Shown here piece by piece: positions 1 to 9,025 of a stretch of 64,000 nucleotides of DNA (the first letter of the stretch is position 1; each line of letters begins with the position of its first letter). A model generated the notes under the pieces. That model had not been told where the DNA came from, ran no database searches, and saw only the letters and a list, made by a program, of their open reading frames with translations. The stretch spans positions 372,001-436,000 of the forward strand of contig CAYVKL010000001.1 of NCBI GenBank assembly GCA_964452085.1, read 5' to 3'. The DNA is from Methanobacterium sp964452085. Its GTDB lineage: Archaea; Methanobacteriota; Methanobacteria; Methanobacteriales; Methanobacteriaceae. The translations under genes were made by a program, and so were the position numbers.

Positions 1-268
<268 letters not shown>

Positions 269-386
269 CAATGATACCTCTCATAACTCGATTGGGCTGG
301 GAACTAATAATGACATTAATATGATGAGTCATGGTTTATTAAAACTTTATATTAAAACTATCTCATCTTTTACAATCAACTGGCAG

Positions 387-2126
387 TCATTCTCTCTGTA
401 TTGCTTCCTTGAAGAAGCTGGGCACCAAGTTCCTGTAGAGTGGGTTGCGCAGTAACATGCGGAAGTTACCATCTAAGATATAAGTCTCACAATAATCATC
501 CTCAGCCCTCATTCCACGACCATACGCTTGTAAGAGCGTCATAATTGTTTTATAGGCATACCATGACTGGTCTTGTTGTTTCCTTTGGTTTATCTGGGGA
601 TCTCCCAAATAGGGGAATGGGATTTTGTAAATAACCTGGAACTGGCATTTTTCGTAGGGTAAATCCACTCCTTCACTCATAGAAGGGCTGACCAGAACCA
701 TTGGGTCTTTGCTCACTTCAAACTTGCCTAGAATATGTTCCCTGTTTTTGGGATTGTGACTCAATAAACGGGGATTTTTAAGGTTTTTGATAATGTATTG
801 CTGGCACTTGTAGTTATGGGTGTGAATAAGTCCTTTTTCGTATTTATGGTGTTCTATGATTTTTTCAAGTACGGGTATAGTTTTAGGGGCGGTGCGTTTT
901 ATAAGGCGGTGTGACATGTTACCCACCAATTTAAGATGGACTGGCCGTGATGATGGGGGGAAAACACTCTTAATTTCAAGTTTATATGTTTCTTCAGGTT
1001 CAATACCAAGCCAATTACAGAATAAATCCTGATCTAAAATTGTAGCACTCATAAAAAGCCGGATATCAGCGTGGTTGAATAATCGGTCGGTTGCATAGGT
1101 GTGAACTCGCAGTGGTTTGAAGGATACTCCTCCGGGACTTGTGTCCACCACCCAGTTATCTGGATTGTTCTCCAAGTTCCGCGAAAGCTCACTTAAGTTC
1201 ATTTTTGTACGATTTATACGGTCTGCTTTGTTTTTAGGAATTCTTTTAAGATCTATGTCCTGATAATCATCATAAAGTGATTCAACAAATAATATCCATT
1301 CTTCCGGTTCTTTTTGGGACATCATACTGGCGGGAATGGTTTTTTTGATTTCACGCTGCAGACTGCGATTGTAAAGATTAACTTCAAGACGACGCATCAG
1401 TTTATCTTCCAGGTTATGGGCCTCATCTAAGACCATGAAATTTCTTTTACCAAAGTGTTTCACATAGTTTAGTTCCAGAAGGGCGTAATCGTAGTTCATT
1501 AATGTTATGGAACTTTCCACGGCCTGGGCTTTCTGATCCCAGTAGCGGCACCGATCATTGGAGCGGAAATAAATGGGGGATCCGAAGGCATCTTGAAATG
1601 CATGCATCTCCCCATCAAATGCTGATTTACCAATCCCGTAATCACAAGCGAATTTCTGGGTGCTGGGAACAGTTTGACAGGTTCCCATATCACAACTAAC
1701 CTCCAAACCCTCATTTTGACATAAAAAGTTTCCACGCCCTTTAACTAGGGGATAACCGAACTCTGCAGCGTACTGTGACTGGAGCTGTTTGGTCATGGTG
1801 AGAATATATGCTGGTTGATATATCCTGGCCAGGGTGGTTGCTACACCTGATTTACCAGTTCCAGTACCGGCTTCCAGAATTATATTGGAGTATCCTCGTT
1901 CGACAGCATCACGGATTTCGGATATTATCTCCAGTTGACCTTCACGAGGTGACTCGAAGGGGAATTTTTCGAGTATATCATCATCAATATCAGGGTACTG
2001 TCTTTTGAGTGCTCTGAGCCTAGATGTGGAGATTTTTGGTGTTTTTGTCCGGGAATAACTACCCTGGGCGCATATGCAGCGGTCTTTTATCATTCCGCAC
2101 TTGTCACAGAAAAAGCCATTATCCAT
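387..2126 (-). CDS. ATP-dependent DNA helicase, XPD/DinG (Rad3) family
   Basis: This 579-residue superfamily 2 helicase should unwind DNA 5'-3'. It has a Walker A motif GTGTGKS at about residues 86-92 and a DEAH box at 234-237. Between them lie cysteines at about 136, 145, 150, 161 and 193, in the place where XPD and DinG carry a 4Fe-4S cluster. The C-terminal QAYGRGMR matches the arginine-rich motif VI. An extra N-terminal CxxC...CxC pattern (residues 7-19) may bind zinc. A TATA-like GTATTTATAC on the minus strand at 2151-2160 lies about 26 bases before the start, so the mRNA is probably almost leaderless. Family placement is firm; a role in repair or in a defence locus with the neighbouring DUF4011 gene is inference. 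Confidence 0.9.
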   Translation of the reverse strand: MDNGFFCDKCGMIKDRCICAQGSYSRTKTPKISTSRLRALKRQYPDIDDDILEKFPFESPREGQLEIISEIRDAVERGYSNIILEAGTGTGKSGVATTLARIYQPAYILTMTKQLQSQYAAEFGYPLVKGRGNFLCQNEGLEVSCDMGTCQTVPSTQKFACDYGIGKSAFDGEMHAFQDAFGSPIYFRSNDRCRYWDQKAQAVESSITLMNYDYALLELNYVKHFGKRNFMVLDEAHNLEDKLMRRLEVNLYNRSLQREIKKTIPASMMSQKEPEEWILFVESLYDDYQDIDLKRIPKNKADRINRTKMNLSELSRNLENNPDNWVVDTSPGGVSFKPLRVHTYATDRLFNHADIRLFMSATILDQDLFCNWLGIEPEETYKLEIKSVFPPSSRPVHLKLVGNMSHRLIKRTAPKTIPVLEKIIEHHKYEKGLIHTHNYKCQQYIIKNLKNPRLLSHNPKNREHILGKFEVSKDPMVLVSPSMSEGVDLPYEKCQFQVIYKIPFPYLGDPQINQRKQQDQSWYAYKTIMTLLQAYGRGMRAEDDYCETYILDGNFRMLLRNPLYRNLVPSFFKEAIQRE

Positions 2127-2514
2127 AGGGAATTATATATTTTTGTAGTGGTATAAATACATAAAGTTTCAAAACCCTTAAAACTGGTTTCATTGAAATT
2201 AAATTCTAATATCAACTTTAAAGAAGTTTATTTAAATCAAATCGGGATAATACTCTTTAAAAGGAATTTTTCGAATTTTGATCAGGATAATACCTTTTAA
2301 ACGACTCCAATCTCAACGCAATAATAATAATACATTTTAAGATTGTATTATTATTTTTCAGAAAACATAAAAGAGCTTCAAACCAATCACAATTAGAAGG
2401 TATATATGAATATCAATAAATTCAGAATATCAATAATTCTATAACATTTTTGAATAGAATAGGATAAACTGCTTAATTTCATTCAATTTATTATTTTAGA
2501 GTCGGTGTTTAACT
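2127..2514. other. AT-rich intergenic region with hairpin and direct repeat
   Basis: These 388 bases separate the divergent helicase and cbiL genes and hold no convincing gene. They contain the helicase TATA box (2151-2160), two imperfect copies of GGATAATAC followed by CTTTTAAA/CTTTAAAA (2246-2265 and 2285-2303, 39 bases apart), and a perfect 12-bp inverted repeat (2323-2334 with 2344-2355, 9-base loop) followed by a T run. The hairpin resembles a terminator or a small-RNA end, but no matching transcript unit is visible. Confidence 0.5.
2151..2160 (-). promoter_or_regulatory. TATA box of the XPD/DinG-like helicase gene
   Basis: Read on the minus strand the sequence is GTATTTATAC. It lies about 26 bases before the predicted transcription start, which would fall only a few bases upstream of the ATG at 2126. 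Confidence 0.45.
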
Positions 2515-3222
2515 ATGGATAAAGGAAAACTCATTGGTATAGGGGTGGGCCCTGGAAACCCAGAATTTCTTACAGTCAAGGCAGTAAAAACATTAAAAGC
2601 TGTACAGGTTATCTGTGCTCCAAGATCATCAAAGAATAAACCTAGCTTGGCTCTTTCAATTGTGCAAAGTGTTTTGGATGAGAGGACGGATAGTTATGTT
2701 ACTATGGAACCACTTTTCCCTATGATTGAGAATAAAGAAGAGTTGGAACATTACTGGGCTGACGCTGCTGAGCTTATGATAAATGAAATGGAAAAAGGTT
2801 TTGATGTTTCATTTATTACCCTTGGTGATCCTTCTATCTACAGCACATTTTCCTACGTTGCCAAAATAATCAAAAATAAGGGCTACAAAGTGGAGATGGT
2901 GCCGGGAATAACTTCATTTACAGGATGCGCAGCCAGTGCAGGCATCACTCTGGGTGAAAAGGATGAGATAATTATAGTGGTTCCCAAGGTGGACCAGCGA
3001 CTGGAAGAGATTCTGAATCATGCTGATGCAGCAGTCATTATGAAGACATCACGTCACTCAGAAATGCTCCAAGAAATCATTCAAAAGGACCCACGTGATA
3101 AAGAGGTTACTTCGGTTCAAAACTGTGGAATGGAAAATGAAGAAATATTTGAGGGGTTTGCAAAAAATGGAAAATACCTTTCAACAACCATAGTCAAATT
3201 CAAAGAGCCTAATCAGAAATAA
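2515..3222 (+). CDS. cbiL: Cobalt-factor II / precorrin-2 C20-methyltransferase
   Basis: CbiL transfers a methyl group from S-adenosylmethionine to C20 of the corrinoid ring in cobamide synthesis, needed for the methyltransferase cofactors of methanogenesis. The 235-residue length fits the family. The tetrapyrrole methylase fold is seen in the N-terminal GIGVGPGNPEFLT, the mid-protein LGDPSIYSTF (about residues 103-112) and VPGITSFTGCAA (about 131-142), all parts of the SAM site. The start follows a weak GGTG at about 2505. It stands alone rather than in a cbi cluster, as is usual for methanogens. The neighbouring MetX-like gene is 109 bases downstream and need not be cotranscribed. Confidence 0.93.
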   Translation: MDKGKLIGIGVGPGNPEFLTVKAVKTLKAVQVICAPRSSKNKPSLALSIVQSVLDERTDSYVTMEPLFPMIENKEELEHYWADAAELMINEMEKGFDVSFITLGDPSIYSTFSYVAKIIKNKGYKVEMVPGITSFTGCAASAGITLGEKDEIIIVVPKVDQRLEEILNHADAAVIMKTSRHSEMLQEIIQKDPRDKEVTSVQNCGMENEEIFEGFAKNGKYLSTTIVKFKEPNQK

Positions 3223-3331
3223 TAATCTCTAAAAAATAAAAACCTATAAAAATATCTATTCAGAATAAGAATGACTTAAAATTTAAAATCCTAATAAATA
3301 TCTAACTATCAGAATTTAAGAGGTTCCATTC

Positions 3332-4306
3332 ATGTTAGAACCAAAAAACTTTATTTTAAAAGACTTTTCGTTCGCTTCAGGTAACGTGCTCCCTGATTTG
3401 AACATTGAATACGCTACCCAGGGCGTTAAAAAATTGGATGGCGATGGTAAAATTACCAATGCTTTTCTTTATCTACATGGTTGGAGTGGAAATTACACTT
3501 CAGTTGAGAGCCTTAGCAGTGTTATTGGGCCTGGAATGGCCATTGATACCAATAAGTTTTATGTAATAAGTCCAACGGCTTTAGGTTCACCTGGGTCTGC
3601 CAGCCCATCCAACACAGGAATGGGAACTAAATTCCCTAAATACATTATTCAAGACATGGTAAAAGCCCATTATCGGCTAATAACTGAAGGTTTGGGCATT
3701 GAACGCTTATCTGGCGTAATGGGTACATCTATGGGTGGATTTCAAGCTCTTAATTGGGCACTTCAATATCCCAATTTAATGGATTTTCTTATCCTAAATG
3801 GAACAAGCCATAGAATTTCCAACAGGATGTATGGGGTGTATCATCTCATGAACCAAATCATTGAAGATGATTCTGAATATAGAAATGGTGATTATGTCCA
3901 AAATCCAGAAAAAGTCATGGAAAAAACAGCTTATCTCAGTTACTTGTGGTCTCTTTCTCCAGAAAACTATGAGGAATGTTTTAATTCACGAGAAGAATTT
4001 ATTGAGGGGGTTGGTGAAAGGAAAGCGGATGTCAAGGGTTGGGATGCCAATGATTTAATATGGAGAAACCAAGCCCTTTTAGGGCATGATTTAAATGATA
4101 AAATTTCCCATATCAAGGTCCCATCATTGGTAATTGGAATTCATCAGGATCAGATTGTTGATGAAAAGTTCAGTGTCAAGCCCCTCTACCATGGTCTGGA
4201 AAATTCAGAATTATTCCTTTATAATTCGATATACGGGCATTATGGTTGTACAAAAGATATTTTAAAGGCATCAGACGCCATTAGGTTATTTTCAGCCAGA
4301 TATTAA
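3332..4306 (+). CDS. Alpha/beta hydrolase, MetX (homoserine acetyltransferase)-like
   Basis: This 324-residue alpha/beta hydrolase has the nucleophile elbow GTSMGGF (Ser at about 133), an acidic residue in HQDQIVDE (about 273) and a histidine in YGHYGC (about 303), giving a plausible Ser-Asp-His triad. The LHGWSGN stretch near residue 48 would form the oxyanion region. Overall order and the GTSMGG elbow resemble homoserine O-acetyltransferase, but it is shorter than typical MetX (about 370-490) and is not next to sulfur or methionine genes. It may therefore be an acyltransferase or esterase of unknown substrate. A GAGGTTC ribosome binding site precedes the ATG. It converges with msvR, with about 20 bases between the stops. 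Confidence 0.75.
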   Translation: MLEPKNFILKDFSFASGNVLPDLNIEYATQGVKKLDGDGKITNAFLYLHGWSGNYTSVESLSSVIGPGMAIDTNKFYVISPTALGSPGSASPSNTGMGTKFPKYIIQDMVKAHYRLITEGLGIERLSGVMGTSMGGFQALNWALQYPNLMDFLILNGTSHRISNRMYGVYHLMNQIIEDDSEYRNGDYVQNPEKVMEKTAYLSYLWSLSPENYEECFNSREEFIEGVGERKADVKGWDANDLIWRNQALLGHDLNDKISHIKVPSLVIGIHQDQIVDEKFSVKPLYHGLENSELFLYNSIYGHYGCTKDILKASDAIRLFSARY

Positions 4307-4327
4307 GTTTTGATTAGTACTTATAAC

Positions 4328-5101
4328 TTAATTCGGGGCTTTATGGGGTTGTGTTTTAACCATAAACTGACAGTAATCATCACCCTGAGCGTAACATTTT
4401 ACCTCCTCTACCTCCACATGCTCCTGGAAGTATCGGGAGAAAAATGCTTCCAACACTCCTGAATCAAAGGCACAAGCTGGTCTTCCTACCTGGGGCAAGT
4501 CTTCACATTCAAAACAATCATATGCCTGAATTATGATGGGATCAGCGCTTTTAATTATAATACGGCCTAATTGGTTTTTTTCCCAGAATTTAATAATATT
4601 ATCTATAAATTCTGTGATCCCAGGGGCCTCTAATTTTTTGTAAAAAGTTTCTCCCACTTTGAATCCAGCGTTGTGGAGAATTGGATCTATATTTATACCG
4701 TCATCCATAAGGGATACTCTTATGGCTCGAAACATAAATCGAAAGAATTTAAGTGGATCGTCAGATTCCACTACGTGTTCTTGCAGGAACTGGTCAACTT
4801 CATCTTCTACTTTGTTTTCGGGGGATACATCACCTAATAATCGTGAATTGATGTAATAAATTTTCCTTCTACGGTCTTCGGGGTCTATTACCCAGCCTAT
4901 TATTCCTGCATCCTCCAGATCCTGAAGATGGGCGGATATGGTTGATTTGGATCTTTTGGTGGATGAAACTATCTGGGATCCACTCATCCCTCCTTCTTTG
5001 AGTAGGGAGAGTATCTGTGCCTTTATGGGGCTTTGAATTATATTTACTCCTGATTTGGTGGAAAATATTTTTATACGACTTTTGGTATTTACCTTGGTCA
5101 T
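4328..5101 (-). CDS. msvR: Redox-sensing transcriptional regulator MsvR (HTH + V4R)
   Basis: MsvR is a methanogen-specific regulator that joins an N-terminal winged helix (about residues 15-85, with a helix around SGSQIVSSTKRSKSTISAHL) to a C-terminal V4R domain (about 160-250). The V4R part has cysteines in CFEC, GRPACAF, KCYAQ and DDYCQ, candidates for the redox switch known from Methanothermobacter MsvR. I chose the ATG at 5101 because GAGGGATGAT, close to the consensus AGGAGGTGAT, precedes it; an upstream ATG at 5128 has no ribosome binding site. The gene diverges from fpaA and shares its operator region, the same arrangement in which MsvR was shown to control itself and the fpaA operon. 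Confidence 0.93.
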   Translation of the reverse strand: MTKVNTKSRIKIFSTKSGVNIIQSPIKAQILSLLKEGGMSGSQIVSSTKRSKSTISAHLQDLEDAGIIGWVIDPEDRRRKIYYINSRLLGDVSPENKVEDEVDQFLQEHVVESDDPLKFFRFMFRAIRVSLMDDGINIDPILHNAGFKVGETFYKKLEAPGITEFIDNIIKFWEKNQLGRIIIKSADPIIIQAYDCFECEDLPQVGRPACAFDSGVLEAFFSRYFQEHVEVEEVKCYAQGDDYCQFMVKTQPHKAPN

Positions 5102-5187
5102 TATCATCCCTCTAGTAAAGGATGCCATGTTTTTTGTACATGGCCATTATCCCTACTAATTGTTTTATACACTAATTATTATGAATC

Positions 5188-5279
5188 GTTCGCATATATA
5201 AGTACGTTCGTTTACATGCGAACAGTAACCTTTATATATGGTGGTTCGTATAATACCATACGTTCGGGAGCAAACGAAC
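5188..5279. promoter_or_regulatory. Duplicated MsvR operator between msvR and fpaA
   Basis: Two copies of one three-part element are present: GTTCG, a second GTTCG 18 bases on, and CGAAC 31 bases on. Copy 1 has these at 5188, 5206 and 5219; copy 2 at 5244, 5262 and 5275. The offset is exactly 56 bases. The last two parts make an inverted repeat with an 8-base spacer in both copies. Copy 1 overlaps a TATA-like CTTATATATG on the minus strand (5193-5202), suited to msvR. Copy 2 starts just after the fpaA TATA box (5231-5240). TTCG/CGAA boxes are known MsvR targets in Methanothermobacter; assignment here is by position and similarity. Confidence 0.8.
5231..5240 (+). promoter_or_regulatory. TATA box of the fpaA operon
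   Basis: TTTATATATG preceded by the BRE-like GTAACC. Transcription should begin near 5260, inside the second operator copy, so bound MsvR could block polymerase or TFB/TBP recruitment. Confidence 0.65.
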
Positions 5280-5339
5280 CAATTGGTGTGCACCGTTACT
5301 ATCAAAAAAATGAAAAAATATGAGAATTATGGTGAAATC

Positions 5340-6563
5340 ATGAAAGCAGAATCGAAAAAGATTGGGGAAGGTGTATACTGGGTAGGAGTTCTTGATTGGG
5401 ATATCAGAAAATACCATGGTTACACATTAAAAGGAACCAGCCACAACGCATACCTTGTTTTTGGAGATGAAAAAGTAGCATTAATAGATAACGCTTACCC
5501 TGGAAACTTTTCTGAACTTATGGCAAGAGTAGAAGACGCTTTCGATAAAGAAGGAAAAGAAGTTAATATTGACGTTATTGTTCAAAACCACGTTGAAAAA
5601 GACCACAGTGGGCTATTACCGGAATTACACAGAAAATTCCCAGATGCACCAATATACTGTACAGAAATAGCAGTTGAAGGATTAGTTAAACATTTCTCAT
5701 CACTTAAAGGTGCAGAATTCATACAAGTAGGAACTGGAGAGGCACTGGAATTGGGTGGGAAAACTTTGGCGTTCTTAGAAGCATTCCTATTACACTGGCC
5801 TGACAGCATGTTCACTTTACTGGTGGAAGAAGGTATATTGTTCCCAAATGATGCTTTCGGACAGCACCTATGCTACCCTCAACTTTATGATGATGAAATA
5901 CCAGAATACGTGCTAATGGATGCTGCCAAGAAGTTCTACGCCAACCTGGTTACTCCACTATCTAAACTGGTATTAAAGAAATTCCAGGAAGTAACTGAGT
6001 TAGGGCTTTTAGAACAGATTAAGATGATTGCCCCATCCCATGGTCAGATCTGGACAGATCCCATGAAGATAATTGGGGCTTACAGTGCATGGGCCACTGG
6101 AGAGTGCCCGGATAAGATCACTATAATCTACGACACCATGCACCAATCAACCCAGAAAATGGCTCATGCAGTAGCTGAAGGAGTCATGAGCGAAGGAGTA
6201 GATGTGGTCATGTACTATCTCCATGAAGATGAACGGAGTGAAATTGTAAAGGACATCCTGGACAGTAAAGCCATAGCCCTGGGAGCACCTACCATTTATG
6301 ATGAACCATACCCTAGTATGGGAGACCTAATCTACTACTTGAGAGGATTAAAATTCAACCGAACTGGTAGAGAAAGACTTGCCTTCACATTTGGTTCAAT
6401 GGGCGGTCAGGGAGGTGCCCCTGAAACACTGGCACGCGACTTAAAAGAATGCGGATTTAAGGTAAAGGAAGAATATGAAGTCTACTACGTCCCAGACTCA
6501 GAAGAACTGGATAAATGCTTTGAGGCTGGCAAAAAACTAGCCCAGGAAATAAAGTCTTTATAA
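5340..6563 (+). CDS. fpaA: F420H2 oxidase (A-type flavoprotein)
   Basis: This enzyme reduces O2 to water with reduced coenzyme F420, protecting the strict anaerobe. The N-terminal metallo-beta-lactamase-like domain has the diiron ligands in HVEKDH (about residues 80-85), the Asp and His in LHWPDS...FPNDAFGQH (about 145-180) and His in APSHGQIW (about 225). The C-terminal flavodoxin domain begins near 255 with the FMN loop YDTMHQSTQKMA. At 407 residues it has the usual length. I start at the ATG at 5340, after GGTGA; upstream in-frame ATGs (5238, 5310) would place codons inside the operator and promoter. It leads the operon with rubrerythrin and a rubredoxin remnant. Confidence 0.95.
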   Translation: MKAESKKIGEGVYWVGVLDWDIRKYHGYTLKGTSHNAYLVFGDEKVALIDNAYPGNFSELMARVEDAFDKEGKEVNIDVIVQNHVEKDHSGLLPELHRKFPDAPIYCTEIAVEGLVKHFSSLKGAEFIQVGTGEALELGGKTLAFLEAFLLHWPDSMFTLLVEEGILFPNDAFGQHLCYPQLYDDEIPEYVLMDAAKKFYANLVTPLSKLVLKKFQEVTELGLLEQIKMIAPSHGQIWTDPMKIIGAYSAWATGECPDKITIIYDTMHQSTQKMAHAVAEGVMSEGVDVVMYYLHEDERSEIVKDILDSKAIALGAPTIYDEPYPSMGDLIYYLRGLKFNRTGRERLAFTFGSMGGQGGAPETLARDLKECGFKVKEEYEVYYVPDSEELDKCFEAGKKLAQEIKSL

Positions 6564-6643
6564 AGGTTTCAATTACTCAATGAGGCCTCATCAATAATTT
6601 AAGGAATTAAAAACATAGTTAATTAGAACTGGAGGGATAAAAA

Positions 6644-7060
<417 letters not shown>

Positions 7061-7096
7061 TTCTCCAAATCCCTTTTCTTATAGAGGGGGCCAAAA

Positions 7097-7351
7097 GTGA
7101 ATTAGCAATGTTTTGAAATTTGTCACTATACCTACGAGCCAGAAAAAGGTGATCCAGAAGATGGAATAGAACCGTGAACAACTTTCAAAGACCTTCCTGT
7201 CGGTTTTTCCCAGTTTGCAGTCAACTGGAAAGTAAGGGAGTGTTAATCACAACCTGCCCTTATACTAATACTGCTGCCAGGGCTCTGGGAGAGGCTACAG
7301 TATACAGATTCCGAATAACTAAAGAACAAATGGATTTGGTCACCAAATAGT
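7097..7351 (+). pseudogene. Decayed rubredoxin gene
   Basis: From the GTG at 7097 the frame gives a rubredoxin N-terminus: Cys-x-x-Cys (TGT at 7109 and 7121), then TYEPEKGDPEDGIEP and TTFKDLP, the standard rubredoxin core. It is broken by TAG at 7103-7105, in the third codon, and by TGA at 7175-7177, where rubredoxins have Gly. After DLP the frame slips; the other frame continues as FPVC, where a rubredoxin has CPVC. That same frame stays open to a TAG at 7349-7351 through a segment I cannot assign. Several independent lesions argue for decay rather than one sequencing error. In Methanothermobacter an intact rubredoxin belongs to this operon. Confidence 0.8.
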
Positions 7352-7444
7352 TGAATAAAGTCTCAAAAGTTTAATAAATTTAAATAATCTCTTTATTTTA
7401 GACAGGTTTGGGTATATCATTTTAGTTTAACACCGCCCCTTATG

Positions 7445-7471
7445 GGAGGATGATTCACCACATCATCCTCC
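7445..7471 (+). terminator. Perfect 10-bp hairpin, terminator-like
   Basis: GGAGGATGAT (7445-7454) pairs exactly with ATCATCCTCC (7462-7471) around a 7-base loop, followed by TAATTCTAATTTTTG. It lies between the rubredoxin remnant and the small zinc protein gene. It may end the fpaA operon transcript. It also contains GGAGG, so it could sequester a ribosome binding site. Confidence 0.5.
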
Positions 7472-7579
7472 TAATTCTAATTTTTGAAATTGCTTAACAT
7501 TAATTTTGAACATATAGTTAATTGAAAAACATTTTCAGAAGGGATAATCATCATAAAACAAATCCATTAGGTGTCTTAA

Positions 7580-7777
7580 ATGGTTAAAAAAAGAACCATC
7601 AAGAAAAATAAGGTAATGGTTGGGGTGACCTGTCAGTGTCAGGAACCTGCCGTAGCTAGACCGCCCACTCACTTGAGGAGAACACAATGTAAGGTTTGTG
7701 GGAATGTTTTCAAGACCAACCGGGAATCAATCCCTGGAAAAGATGATGTTTGTTTAAATTGTAAAAATAAAAAATGA
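7580..7777 (+). CDS. Small zinc-ribbon-like protein, function unknown
   Basis: A 65-residue basic protein with a CxC (residues 18-20, CQC), a CxxC (KVCG region, about 37-40) and a second CxxC near the C-terminus (CLNC). The last two pairs form a likely zinc ribbon. The N-terminus VKKRTIKKNK and the arginine-rich middle suggest nucleic acid binding. AGGTG precedes the ATG. I do not recognise a named family. It is flanked by the hairpin at 7445 and a convergent protease gene, and is transcribed alone. Confidence 0.6.
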   Translation: MVKKRTIKKNKVMVGVTCQCQEPAVARPPTHLRRTQCKVCGNVFKTNRESIPGKDDVCLNCKNKK

Positions 7778-7828
7778 ATTTTATTAAAGAATAACAAAAT
7801 AGCATTGGATTTAAGGATCAAAAAATCC

Positions 7829-8986
7829 TTAAAACATCCTCATTATTCCAGGAACAGTTCCATATATAATTAAAAGAGCTACTATTCCAATCATAATTAC
7901 AGATACACTTGAAACTATTTTTCCAGCCATTTGTTCCGGGATTTTATATCCAAGCAGTTCTTCTAATAAAATACCCCCATCAAGGGGTTTCATAGGAATG
8001 AGATTAAACAATCCCACCATTAGATTTAAAAGAAATACCCAACGGGCTATATCTGCCAGGTTGTATAAAAACCAGGGGAGAGTATCACCGTAGATGTTGC
8101 CCACATCTGGTTTAACCATCAAATGAGTTTCACTCCGCGTTCCAGGGTAAGCAATGGACGCATTATACGGTTGCGATGTGGTAGTTATGGTGTAAGTACC
8201 CTGATCAGTAACATAAGTTAATTTGTCTCCAGGGGTAGTTTTATAAATTACATTAGTATAGGCCTCCCGGTTATTTACAGAAACCCCATTGATGCTGTTA
8301 ACTATCATTCCTTCTTTAAGAATGCCTTCTGACGGACCACCGGGGGTTACGCTGGTAATTTTCAAACCATCTGATTGGAATGCGTATGGTATAAATGAAG
8401 CAGTTAAAATGATTACAACTACCCATGCAATTGCCGCGGTGCCCATGTTAAACATTGATCCTGCAGCATATATTCGAAGTTTGGTTGATCTTTTCGCTTT
8501 TTCAACATCTTCTTCATCCAGTTCCACAAATGCTCCAGGGAGTATGGCCAGTAATACAACACCGATTGATTTAATTCCCACTCCCTCTGCTCGAGCTACA
8601 ATCCCATGTCCAAACTCATGAACAACCATGATTATAATTAAGGATATTATTCCTGCGAATATGGGGATAAATATTGGAGATCCTGGGATGTCTACTCCTG
8701 GTAGGAGAAGTGCGGCTTGAGGGGCTTGAAACATGTATTGCAATGATAATACAATACCATAAATAGCAAAAGCCATGCAACCAACAGATATGGGTATGCC
8801 AATGGTCATGCTCCAACGCCAGAACCTGGGACTTAAATTGGCCAAATAATCAATCCAGCCCTTCATTTTTTGGGTCCTTCTCATGAGGATGGGGCCATAT
8901 ACATCTACTTTCAACTTATTTCTGAATAACACTGCCAAAATATAGATGGCAGCAAAGAAAATGAGGTAGTATATTAAAACGTTCAA
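7829..8986 (-). CDS. Site-2 protease family membrane metalloprotease (M50) with PDZ domain
   Basis: This intramembrane zinc protease probably cleaves membrane-bound regulators or signal peptides. The 385-residue protein has about six hydrophobic segments. The zinc motif HEFGH lies near residue 123 in a membrane helix, and the third ligand region NLIPMKPLDGG is near 335. A PDZ-like domain at about 205-290 (GLKITSVTPGGPSEGILKEG and on) sits between them. The start is TTG at 8986, supported by AAGGTGAT with a 5-base spacing. It follows moeA by 39 bases on the same strand, so the two may be cotranscribed; no functional link is obvious. Confidence 0.88.
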   Translation of the reverse strand: MNVLIYYLIFFAAIYILAVLFRNKLKVDVYGPILMRRTQKMKGWIDYLANLSPRFWRWSMTIGIPISVGCMAFAIYGIVLSLQYMFQAPQAALLLPGVDIPGSPIFIPIFAGIISLIIIMVVHEFGHGIVARAEGVGIKSIGVVLLAILPGAFVELDEEDVEKAKRSTKLRIYAAGSMFNMGTAAIAWVVVIILTASFIPYAFQSDGLKITSVTPGGPSEGILKEGMIVNSINGVSVNNREAYTNVIYKTTPGDKLTYVTDQGTYTITTTSQPYNASIAYPGTRSETHLMVKPDVGNIYGDTLPWFLYNLADIARWVFLLNLMVGLFNLIPMKPLDGGILLEELLGYKIPEQMAGKIVSSVSVIMIGIVALLIIYGTVPGIMRMF

Positions 8987-9025
8987 ACAAGATCACCTTT
9001 CATAAAATATTTAGAATTTGCTGGT

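Noticed and set aside
1505..1735. 76-residue minus-strand frame within the helicase gene
   Set aside because: Other-frame shadow of the helicase Fe-S region.
6581..6590. TGAGGCCTCA palindrome between fpaA and rubrerythrin
   Set aside because: Only 10 bases without T run or flanking structure; too short to claim a function.
7097..7351. TAG and TGA in the rubredoxin-like frame as pyrrolysine or selenocysteine codons
   Set aside because: Neither position matches a Sec/Pyl site in rubredoxins, members of this order are not known to use these residues in such proteins, and there are further lesions (frame slip, lost cysteine).
8289..8621. 110-residue plus-strand frame inside the site-2 protease gene
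   Set aside because: Shadow of a well supported gene; poly-Ser composition from antisense Glu/Asp codons.
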